A stretch of 64,000 bases of DNA from Diphasiastrum complanatum. Lineage: Eukaryota; Streptophyta; Lycopodiopsida; Lycopodiales; Lycopodiaceae. Both the position numbers and the translations under genes were made by a program. Location: contig CM055105.1 in assembly GCA_029204225.1 (NCBI GenBank), positions 51,549,680 through 51,613,679 of the forward strand. Reading direction: 5' to 3'. Below, one piece after another: positions 40,899-50,952 of this stretch. How positions within the stretch are numbered: position 1 is the first letter of the stretch; every line of letters begins with the position of its first letter. Below the pieces are notes generated by a model. That model was given only the letters and a program-made list of their open reading frames with translations, did not search any database and was not told where the DNA came from.

Positions 40899-42802
40899 GA
40901 GCTTATACACTCAGATGTACATTTCTCCTCTTCTAAAAGTATTGGTGGTGCAACATGTTTTGTCACCTTTTTTGATGACTTTACTAAATATACTTGGATG
41001 TATCTACTTTCTTCAAAGGCTATGGTTTTTTATCACTTCCTAATCTTCAAAGCTCATGTTGAGAAACAGTTTTCTTTCAAAGTTAAAGCTTTAAGATGTG
41101 ATGGATGAGGTGAATACATCTCCAACAAGTTTCATGAATATTGTGAAGGTGAAGGAATAAAGAGAGAGTTCTCATGTGCTTATTCTCCATCTCAAAATGG
41201 AGTAGCTGAGAAGAAAAATAGATCTTTATGTGAATGTGCTAAAGCAATTCGAGTAGCAGCTTCTTTGCCTATTGAATATTGGGGTGAAGCTATAAATTGT
41301 GCAAACTATTTGTGCAATAGATTACCTCACAATGCACTTGCTGGAAAATCACCTTTTGAAGTCTTGTTTAAGAAGAAACCTAAGGTAGATCACCTTAGAG
41401 TTTTTGGTTGTACTTGCTTTGTTCATGTGCCCTTGGAAATGAGGAAAAGAGATGATCCTAATTCTATTAAAGGGATCATGGTTGGATATGCATCCAAGAA
41501 GAAAGCTTACAAAATCTATGTTCCCTCTACCTCAACTATAATTGAGAGTAGAGATGTTATATTCCATGAAGATCAAAAATACATTATTGAGGAGGCCGAG
41601 TTCAAAGATTCTCACAAAGATACTCCAATCATCATTATTATCATGGAGAGATGGGACTGAGAATTGAGGAGGAGTCACCTTGAATCTTTTCACCAAGGAG
41701 ATCTCAAAGAGAAAGATCCGAGCCTAGAAGGCTTGCCTACGATAATAGAGGCAAGCAAGTGGAAATCAACTTCACTAATTGTGCTTATTTTATTTCTCAT
41801 GAGGAGCCGAAGGATGTATATGATGCACTCAACTCGAAGGAATGGTACCTTGCCATGAAGGAGAAATATGATGCTTTGATGGCCAATAAGACATGGGAGT
41901 TTGTGGATCTTCCATCCAACAAGCACACCATTGGTTTCAAGTGGGTTTTTCGAGTCAAGTATAATCAAGATGGCACAATCAACAAGTACAAGGCTAGGCT
42001 TTGTGCTAAATGTTTTGCTCAACTTTATGGATTTGATTATGAGGAGACCTTTGCTCCAGTTGCAAAGATGGTATCAATTAGAATCATAATTTCTCTTGCT
42101 TGTTTTTTCAATTGGCAAGTTCTTCAACTAGATGTCTCTAATGCATTTCTAAATGGGTATCTAGAAAAAGAGATTTATATGGATCAGCCTATTGGGTTCA
42201 TCCATGACAAAGAAAAAGTGTTCTTGCTCTTCAAAAGTTTATATGGATTGAAGCAAGCTCCAAGGTCATGGTATTCTTGTCTTAACACCTTTCTTGAGTC
42301 ACTAGGATTTAATCTTAGTAACTATGATCCTTCCTTATATGTCAAGTTTTTTGATAAAGATATTGTCATTCTTCTTATTTATGTTGATGATATCATTCTG
42401 AAAGGAAGTAGTATCAAGTTAGTTGAGGAAACTGTATCACTCTCATCATGTGAAGTTGAGTACAAGGCACTCACTACAACAACAAAGGAAGTGCTTTGGA
42501 TCAAGAGGTTACTAGTGGAAGTAAAGATAATCTTGCAAGAGGATCTACCTATGATCATGTGTGACAACATTTCAGCCCAAGCCCTTGTCAACAACCCGAT
42601 ATTCCATGCAACGAGCAAGGATATCGAAGTTGCACATCACTTCGTGAGAGACAAGCTCATTGGAGGGGAAATCAATTTGGAGCACATCAACACATCATCC
42701 TGTATTGCTGATATGCTCACCAAACCTTTGAGCAAAAGTTCCTTCATCAAGCATAGAGCCAATCTTGGAGATATACCAAGATCCATGTTCAAATCAATAT
42801 AG
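40899..42802 (+). pseudogene. RE10 integrase-RT-RNase H remnant
   Basis: Begins at the first catalytic Asp (ELIHSDVH). TGA at about 41106 replaces Gly in the second catalytic motif (RCDG*GEY). The third motif, GVAEKKNRS, is present. A frameshift near 41640 precedes the IN-RT linker. RT is open from 41759, with YVDDIILKG near 42390. Right after SIKLVEET the frame jumps to VSLSSCEVEYKAL of RNase H. By comparison with RE12 about 545 bp (RT end and RNase H start, including the first catalytic Asp) are deleted in frame. The rest of RNase H and the end (IPRSMFKSI) are present. Confidence 0.9.
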
Positions 42803-42819
42803 ATTATTATTAGGAGGAG

Positions 42820-43612
42820 TGTTAAAATTGAAAAAACAATCCATATTGATTTCATGGCCTGCTACAAATGTTGTACCATGCAAGTATGTAACTCATAAAT
42901 GCAAAATGCCAAGTTTGGCCTACATAGAACTCGAGCTACATGGTTATGTAATATCTATATTAGAGAATACAACTTGCATATAGTTTGTAGACATAGAATT
43001 AGCAAAGTCATACTTGTAGAAACTCATGGCAATTCACATGCATTAATTGTAAGTGATCCATAGTGACATGCAAGGCATGCACAAAGTGTAACGGACACAT
43101 GCATGATGATTTGTACTTTGTTAGTTAGAACTAGCACACTTGTAAAAAGTTAGTAGAATTTCATGCATGGCAAGTGACAAATGTCACATAGACTCTAGAT
43201 GTCACTTTAGATGTCATTTTGTAATGAATGGATGTGGTTCTACCTCAAGCTACCTCAAACTCCATAAATATGTGTAGCTCTCCTCACAATCAATGATGAA
43301 GAACCAAAGTTTTGTAGCTACATCATGCCATTTTGGATCTAGACTATTTTGCTTGTTATCTCTCTATCTTTCTCTCTCTAACTCGTGTTGAAGCTAATGC
43401 TTATACACTGATATCTTGTACCTTTGCTAATTATTGATTCATTACTATCATATTCGATTGCTTAGCATGCTAGATTGTGGTTAAGCCATTTCTTTTGAAC
43501 TAGATCTTGCTAATCAATCTAGAATCAGGTTACTGTGCTAATCACAAAGCTTAATTAGATCCATCATACTTGTGGACATTCCCCACATGTGTGAAATCTG
43601 GAAATTTTGTCA
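42820..43612 (+). repeat. RE10 3' LTR
   Basis: 793 bp, TGTTAAAATTGAAAAAACAATCC...GAAATTTTGTCA, preceded by the polypurine stretch TAGGAGGAG (42811-42819). Confidence 0.92.
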
Positions 43613-43951
43613 AATTGGAGATGCTCAAGATTTTGGCTTTATAACCAAGAGGAAGCAAAACGACAAGATTGAGAAGTGGTTAAAGCCGCTCTTTTATGAG
43701 ATTTAAGCCCACAAAATTTATGGAAGATCCCTTCCTCCTTTAAAGTAAAATTAAAATGGGAAAGAGAGAGGCAGTAAGAGATTATATTGAATGGGTTAAA
43801 CACTTCAAATTTGAGTGTGATCCCGATTTGATCAATGAAGATGCTTTGATTATGTGGTTTTTAGCAGGTCTACCCAAACGAGATAGATGCGAGCTAAAAC
43901 GGCATACTGAATACGCTACGATACAAAGCGCTATGGTTGATGCAACATAAG
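43613..43951 (+). pseudogene. Ty3/gypsy gag fragment
   Basis: Open frame 43756-43950 (64 codons): MGKREAVRDYIEWVKHFKFE, then LIMWFLAGLPKRDRCELKRH, the pattern of the conserved gypsy gag block (short repeats of charged and aromatic residues, then FLxGL and RxxL). Upstream is non-coding or too decayed to read. It ends at a junction with antisense pol. Confidence 0.6.
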
Positions 43952-44640
43952 GTTGTGCCTTGTGGATTAATTGTCTCTTCTGTACTTTTGTCAAAGTGTT
44001 ATTGGGTTGGCCAAGCATAAGATATTCAACAATATCTACTGTAGACTCTACATAAAAAAATGCAACATCTAGGAGTTCATCATCCACTTCAATTAAAAGG
44101 CACTGATTCAATGCTTGAAACATAGTCGACTAGTTAATGTTGTTTACCCTTTCGAACCACAACGCGGAATCAAATTCGGTCAATAGTAGTATCCATCTCG
44201 CAATACACCTTGTGTTGCATGTCTTGTTCACCAGATAAAGTAACAGCTGATGATCAGTATAAAATGCAAAATGTGTTGCCAATAGATAATGTCAAAAATT
44301 TCTAACAGAAAAAATCATGGCCAACGCTTCGCGTTCAATTGCTGAATAATTCTTCAGAGGATCTGTAAGTTGTCTGTTTGCAAAGCTATAGGATAATCCT
44401 TCTTGTATTCACCTAGCTACGTCAAAACTGATCCAATGGCATATTTCGATGCATCAGGGTGAATGTGGAACTCAATTGTCCATATTGGAGCTCATAGTAT
44501 TGGTGCAGAAGCTAAAGCTTTTTTCAAGATGTGCTAGTGGAGATCTTGCCAAATTTTCTAGCGACCAAAACTTTCCAGCCTTTCTATACTGCTTTCTGAT
44601 ATACACTCGCGCCAATTACCTTTAGTTTTTGACTTTTCTT
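43952..44640 (-). pseudogene. Ty3/gypsy RT end and RNase H, minus strand
   Basis: Read on the minus strand: FHIHPDASKYAIGSVL, PIALQTDNLQILKNYSAIE, ALAMIFSVRNF, HYLLATHFAFYTDHQLLLYL, RWILLLTEFDSALWFERV: the RNase H domain that follows gypsy RT. Several stops are present (near 44405 and 44300). After RNase H comes a linker that reads FVESTVDIVEYLMLGQPNN. It faces the plus-strand gag at 43756 head to head. Confidence 0.8.
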
Positions 44641-44739
44641 CACCATGTCTTCCATTGATACTAGTTAGTCTCCATGATACGTCATTTATCGTGATGTTCC
44701 AACCAAGACGGACATCATGATATACTCCCTAGAACAAGC

Positions 44740-45591
44740 ATGGTGGCTCAATGGATGAACCTTGTTGAGCCTTTGCTCACCGCAATGGGGATCCACGAGT
44801 GTGCCTTTAGCAGAAAAATCAATATGGGATTCATAACCATGGACTTTAGCACCTGGACAGAGGCCAAAGCCAAAGTCTATATCACCTACTAGACCGCTAC
44901 ACACAAGGTGCGTGTGACCGAGGCCGCCCTTGCAGCCATAGGCGTATGTTCTGGCAAACAGTCCTCGCCTAATCATACGCATGCCAAGAGTGTCATAAAA
45001 CCCTTTATGGACACCTCTGACGAACTGTACTAGACAAATGATGGCTACTTCCTAGAATGCATCCGCGATCCTGTTATCCATGCCACTGCACAACTACTAG
45101 ATAACTTTCTGATGGTTGGCAACCTCAAGAACGAGCGCATCTCTTCTCAAATTCTACATCGCATAGTAGAATCCAATTATAAGCTTGATAGCCAGCCACT
45201 AGAACCCTATAATTGGTTCAAGATAGTTTTTGGTGATCTCAAGCGGGCCATTAAAAGCAATACCAAGCAATAGTTTGCGGCCGACCCATATTTGTCCCTC
45301 CATATCTATCCGACCTTGATAATCAAATCCATGGGTTTGTTGCTGATGTCGTGCTATCTGTGTATGAAGACACGCCTGCTAAGTCCTCACACTAGGTATC
45401 CAGTTCTCATAGTCGTCGTCGTGTGTGCAGCAAGGTCGTCATTCCTGACTCGCCTTCCGCATTCTGATGCTGCACTAGGCAGACATCTTCAACTGTGCTT
45501 CCATACCCTGCTAAAATTCACAGTGAACTACCCATCTCCCAACCCACTGATGCATCCCTCGCCTCCTCTTCCTCATAGAGTTAGTCTGTGA
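44740..45591 (+). pseudogene. Unrecognised ORF of retroelement context, three in-frame TAG
   Basis: One frame of 283 codons from ATG 44740 to TGA 45589-45591, interrupted only by TAG at 44890, 45031 and 45271. Base composition is richer in G and C than the copia DNA around it. The peptide starts MVAQWMNLVEPLLTAMGIHE and has the stretch YNWFKIVFGDLKRAIKSN. The end is hydrophobic and Pro-rich. I cannot assign a family. Extra ORFs of unknown function next to gypsy pol are known from plant elements, and this may be such an ORF or a captured gene piece. Confidence 0.5.
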
Positions 45592-45677
45592 CCATTGGAA
45601 CTACCATTCCAATCACAGCTGCCTAAGCCGCCTCACCCCTACAAATCCGAGTCATTTTACCAAATACCCAAACATCT

Positions 45678-46688
45678 ATGGATATGTTCGATGATTCCAA
45701 CCCGTTGGGCCCAGATGAAGTTTTTGAGATGCCCAAGAGTCTAGGACCCTTTGATCCCCAATCCTTTGAAAAAGAATTTGAACAGTTCCATGACAATTCT
45801 ACTATTTTTGATGATTCATTTCAGATCAATCAGCAAGATCAAATTGACGTAGCACCAGACACCATCAGGGTCGCACACGATGTTCCATCTCCAAAGCAGT
45901 TCGATGCCACGGTGCCTGAAGGATTTGAAGGAGAAGATGTTTTTGAAAAAGAAAAACTGGCCAAACACCAGAGCCAAACTAGCACAATCCCCACGTGTTG
46001 CTTCTATTGTTGCTGCTACAACCAAAGTGAATTTTGGTGACACATTACTTTTAGTCTCAAACCTTGCGCAGGTGATCCAAACCATGATCGATGAAAAGAT
46101 AGACATGAATAAGCATATATCAGAGCTGGGTACCGAAATACATTGATAAGCCAGAAGGTTATTCAGTTGAATCGCGAGCTTAAGATTGCCAAGCCACATG
46201 AGACAAAATCTGAAGCTGAACTGAAGAAAGCCCAACAAACAGCTGATGCTCTTGAAGGCTATGTGGGAACTCTTTAGGATGCATTGACAACTGCACAAGA
46301 TCAAGTGGACAAAGATTTCCAAGATTCCAAACAACATGTGTTGCTGCTGGCTGGTCATTTGGATTTGGCCGAGCACAAAATAAGATACATGTTCAGGAAA
46401 GTTAAAACCTATCACACTTCATTGGTAGGGTTTCAAGAAAAATTTGATAAACTCAAACGTATGGCAACCATTGAGTTGGCAAAGGAAGAAGCAATCATCA
46501 AAGATTACAAAATGATAGTCGCTCAAGTATTGAAGCCGGCCCTCAGATTCCAGTCATGTGATGCCACAGTTCTCACCTCAGCATCAAGATCAGGGAGACA
46601 TGGATACAGGTTTGGATGGGCCAGAAATTCAAGATATACCAGACGTCCAGGCCACAGAAAAAGGTCCATCCACATCAAGGCCTAGGCC
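45678..46688 (+). pseudogene. Continuation: acidic region plus coiled-coil-like segment
   Basis: Frame from 45678 (MDMFDDSNPLGPDEVFEMPK) is acidic and low in order. A frameshift near 45950 moves to a frame with NLAQVIQTMIDEKIDMNKHI. Stops near 46144 and 46275 separate this from 46284-46685, which has a Lys/Glu/Gln-rich pattern (ELKKAQQTADALEGY just before it, then DQVDKDFQDSKQHVLLLAGH and KFDKLKRMATIELAKEEAI) suggesting a coiled coil. Together with 44740-45591 it may be the remains of one protein of about 650 residues. Confidence 0.5.
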
Positions 46689-48693
46689 TTTGTTTCAAAA
46701 ACCGATCACCATCGAGGACCAGATCCAAAGCTTTTTGCATCAACATCCACATGAATCCTCAAGGGGTGGATGGGTTATCAAGTTTGAAGGATTATAAAAT
46801 GACCCCCAAATAGACTGCCAATCTAAGGAGATGCTAACAGAAGTCGGTCTATACCACAATTACAGCTCAAGCTCCATTGGGTATGGAGTCGAAAATAAGG
46901 CATGTAGCACCACCTCGTATGAATCCAATTTGGGGCAAATGGCACAAACAATCAACTTGCACACAGTTGAATAGACAATGCCACACTTGGAAAGACTTTC
47001 AAAAAAGTCTCTAACAAGAAAGACTCGAAAATGTAACCAAGAAGAATTCAAGATAGAAACGCATGAAGCGTCACTAGAGTTGCACGTATAAGTTCTGGCT
47101 TTTGAGATATCGATAAGATGTAAAAGCATAACTCGTATATAAGCTGAGATTCACTTAACGAGCGAGATAAAATAGGGTTAGGTTTTGAATAAACGCCTAA
47201 TCTTCATTTGAACCATTTGCATATGCTTCGGAAATATTTATTACTGATGGTAATATGGTCTGCGATTAGACCATGAGGACAGTGTAAAGCTTCACAAGTT
47301 CGAAGTCATGGAAATCCCCAAAGTTAAGAGCTGCAACCTCTATCAAGCATCGTAGGGCCAAACTTCAATAAGCCACAATTCGGGCAACAATATAGGTGCA
47401 TTAGGGATTACACCATGTCGAGATCAAAGCCAATCAACCGCTTCAAACTCAAATCTACAACGATGTCGTGGGGGTGTGTATAGCGTAGATAGGTTTATTT
47501 TTTTTTCACACAGGCATTTCAAAAAATGTAGCAGAATGTACATGTGAAGGATTAATAAATCCGCAAGTCAGGCTGGAGCGCAAATGGAAAAGGCCATAGA
47601 TACATGTGAGGGATGGCACGGCCCACAGGCATGGTTGAGGTAGATAGGAGGCCTCTTATAACGGAGCGGGCCACAGCAGGTACAGAATTTGGCCAAAAAT
47701 AGGTTCTTTCTACCATGCAGGCAGGGGAGAAGGGTGATGGCCGCAGATCAGGTAAGGAGATGAATTTGTAGGCTAGAAAAGATAAGGAAGGAAACCGCAG
47801 GCAAGGAATGAGATGCCAGGGCCATGACGTGATCAGAAAGACCTTTAGTCTTCATATTGGGTCCAACGGACTTCATTGCAGATTTTACATTCTCAATGCA
47901 CCATCGTTCTCCTGCACACTAACTTCAATCTTAGATCCAGTTCACAGAAATCTGTCATTGCAGAAGCATTGGTAAATCAAACCTTTAGGAAGAAGTTCGC
48001 ATATGGCACGGGCGCAGGCTTCCATGATGCTCAGAACACAATTTGGTCTACAACCTATCTTTTGTCATAGCCTTCTACTCACACACAACAAGCAGCACCT
48101 GAGCATGGATAGAATCAGGCCTTTAGGACAGCAAAACAACGCCTCAAGTGCATTGAGGTTCCAAGCAAGGGTAGGGAAACATTCATTCCCCAAACTAGCC
48201 AATCATTTATCAAGCATTCAATTGGGACATTTCCATTGATTTAAACAAAGCACTTCAATTTTATGGTGTTGAGTACCAAAAATTGCCAAATCCAACTGTG
48301 CGATAATCGACAATATTCGCCAATGATTTGTCCAAGTTAGAATCTGTTGCTACCAGATGGGATGATTGCCTACCTTCTTTGGCATTCAATCCAAATGTTG
48401 CCATGTATCCGATAAAATCCACGACCAGGTGCCAATTGCTAGATTATATTATCCAATGATGGGTGGTTCTTGGGAATCATGATTTTTAGCCTGGACCACT
48501 TTCTAATTGGATTGTCGGAGCAAATAAGTGTTTTTTTCTAGACAAACACGATTTTAATACGGAGCGTCTTGAATTCATGGAAAAGGTGTAGTATCATCTT
48601 ATTATCAAAGTACAACGCGAGGCCAATTAGAGCCTTAAGTGGATAAATCTCGTGAGGTGTCATGGGATTGCCACCAGTTTTGGTGGGGGATAC
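46689..48693 (+). other. Unassigned 2 kb before the gypsy LTR
   Basis: No ORF over 90 codons with recognisable content. Composition is more balanced than the copia regions. It ends with CCACCAGTTTTGGTGGGGGATAC (48671-48693), a purine-rich tract that can also pair with itself and that borders the LTR. Probably the long untranslated 3' region of a gypsy element. Confidence 0.45.
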
Positions 48694-49033
48694 TGTTGGA
48701 GGGTTTGCGGATCCCAATGCAATCCTAAACCTAGTTAATAAGTGAGAGGGATTTGGCACCCTGCGTGTGAGTCCAACCCGATGATCACATTGTTATTTGA
48801 TAACTAGAAAGTTAATAAAAGGACTTTAGGCCTTTTTGCGAGACTTTTGATGTCGCCGACCTAAATGTCAAGTTAGTGAATAAAGTTGGGACTCCCACCA
48901 AAATTGGTTCAAATTCAAATTCAAATTGGTTCCCTCCAATTATTGAATGGGTTCCCAATCTTTTTTAAGTTTGAATAGTTAGGGAGTTAGAAATGGGCCA
49001 ATAGAATTTTGAGGCCAAGGCCCTCCTCTCCAC

Positions 49034-49041
49034 TATAAATA
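49034..49041 (+). promoter_or_regulatory. TATA box candidate of the gypsy LTR
   Basis: TATAAATA in GC-flanked context (CCACTATAAATAGGGG), a good plant TATA match, inside an LTR where a promoter is expected. Confidence 0.6.
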
Positions 49042-49227
49042 GGGGCAAACTCGAGTTGCTCCTCATGTTCAAATCTTCATTTCAATATAAGCAGATTGGC
49101 TCTCTTATGAAATGGACTTGTGAATGTCCTTGCTCTCTATCCTTTTTCCTCCATCTCTCATGCTTTTGTTGTATCTTGCTAATTGTTGGATCTGAATATT
49201 ATTGGGATTGTATGTTCCTATGCTTTT

Positions 49228-49230
<3 letters not shown>

Positions 49231-49280
<50 letters not shown>
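49231..49280. repeat. (GA)25 microsatellite
   Basis: Fifty bases of uninterrupted GA repeats, downstream of the TATA candidate. Confidence 0.98.
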
Positions 49281-49282
<2 letters not shown>

Positions 49283-49721
49283 CAAGCATCTATCTCATTG
49301 TATATCGTAGGGTTAATGGATGTAGTGATGTTTGTGTAGTGTTAGTGCTTAGGGTTAATGGATGTTAGAGTTAGATGTGGATCTTTCATACATGCTGAAT
49401 TCTAAGATATGCTATCGCTCTCATGGGATCAAACCTATGTGTGAGAACTAACTTCATCTCCTTGATGCTTGATTGCTTGGATCTTGGGTTGAGGATAGGA
49501 TAGGAAGTAAACAAGCTACAGAAAATAAGAAATCCATCTATCTTTACTTTTGGGGTTGATGAAGTTTTCCATCATGCATGGAGATGTAGAACATGAAAAG
49601 GCCAAATTTGGCTTGGTAGGAACTCGAGCCACTTCACATGCATTAAGTCAAGTATGTCAAAAGTGGCATGCAAAGCAAACTAAGACTTTTATTGGCACAT
49701 GCATGAACATTTGTGCATATG

Positions 49722-50512
49722 CGTTCAAATTGAAAAACAATACATATTGATTTCTTGGCTTGCTACAAATGTTGTACCATGCAAGTATGTAGCTCATTAA
49801 TGCAAAATGCCAAGTTTGGCCTAGATAGAACTCGAACTACATGGTTATGTAATATCTAGATTGAAGAATACAACTTGCATATAGTTTGTAGACATAGAAA
49901 TAGCAAAGTCATGCTTGTAGAAACTCGTGGCAATTCACATGCATTAATTGTAAGTGATCCATAGTGACATGCAAGGCATGCACAAAGTGTAATGGACACA
50001 TGCATAATGATTTGTACTTTGCTAGTTAGAGCTAGTACACTTGTAAAAAGTTGCTAGAATTTCATGCATGGAAAGTGACAAATGTCACATAGACTCTAGA
50101 TGTCACTTTAGATGTCATTTTGTAATGGATGGATGTGGTTCTACCTTGAGCTACCTCAAACTCCATAAATATGTGTAGCTCTCCTCACAATCAATGATGA
50201 AGAACCAAAGTTTTGTAGCTATCTCATGCCATTTTGGATCTAAACTATTTTTCTTGTTATCTCTCAACTTTTCTCTCTCTAACTCGTGTTGAAGCTAATG
50301 CTTATACACTGATATCTTGTACTTTTGCTCATTATTGATTCGTTGCTATCATATTCAGTTGCTTAGCATGCTAGAATGTGGTTAAGCCATTTCTTCTGAA
50401 CTAGATCTTGCTAATCAATCTAGAATCAGGTTACTGTGCTAATCACAAAGCTTAATTAAATCCATCATACTTGTGGGCATTCCCCACAATGTGAAATTTG
50501 GAAATTTTGTCA
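49722..50512 (+). repeat. RE12 5' LTR
   Basis: 791 bp. The first bases are mutated (CGTTCAAATTG for TGTTAAAATTG). Ends GAAATTTTGTCA. Confidence 0.9.
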
Positions 50513-50525
50513 TGGTATCAGAGCC
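50513..50525 (+). other. RE12 primer binding site
   Basis: TGGTATCAGAGCC directly after the LTR. Confidence 0.93.
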
Positions 50526-50952
50526 AAATTAAGCTTTGCATGCTAACATCTCTGATTGTACAAGAAATTGAGAAAAGCAGTTTTGCACTTTTTCTCACCT
50601 TTCTCTGAAGTGTATTTGGATCAAATCGGATTGGAACTGAATTTTCAGACCTAAAATGTGGTAGTATGGAATTTTGAAATTCCTCACGTGTGAAAATTAG
50701 AGATTTTCAGTCCCTTTGTTATCCTTGCTTATAGATCCAAAGATAATAGTGTTATAGCTTGATCGAAAGCTTATGATATGTACTTTTCATAGAAATTGAA
50801 AGCAAATCAATCTGATGTGTCTAGCAAGAACTATAAGCTCTTAAAGAGGATAGGGATAGGTCCAAAATCCGAGTGACAGCACTTTGATTTGATTCAATCT
50901 TTGCTTTGTTCTGAATCCATTGTTTTGAGCATCCTACACAAGAAACTGAAGA
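50526..50952 (+). other. RE12 leader, cut short
   Basis: Matches the RE10 leader up to CATCCTACACAAGAAACTGAAG, then switches to integrase coding sequence. Confidence 0.85.

Larger units (their letters stand above)
33490..43612 (+). mobile_element. RE10: decayed copia element, interrupted by RE11
   Basis: Parts: 5' LTR tail (33490-33686), leader, gag (34390-35449), then RE11, then integrase-RT-RNase H (40899-42802) and a full 3' LTR (42820-43612). The LTRs belong to the family of RE12. Between 35449 and 40899 the protease end and first part of integrase are missing together with the end of RE11, so one deletion removed both. Confidence 0.85.
48694..49556 (+). repeat. Ty3/gypsy-type LTR, right end cut by RE13
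   Basis: Starts TGTTGGAGGGTTTGCGG after the tract GGTGGGGGATAC. It has a canonical promoter-like word CACTATAAATAGGGGC at 49031-49046. No matching second copy lies in the window. A right end in CA was not found before RE13 begins near 49557. Confidence 0.65.

Noticed and set aside
47876-48239. Short frames between gypsy ORF and LTR as small genes
   Set aside because: 60-80 codons, overlapping frames, no motif, no start context or conservation to support them.
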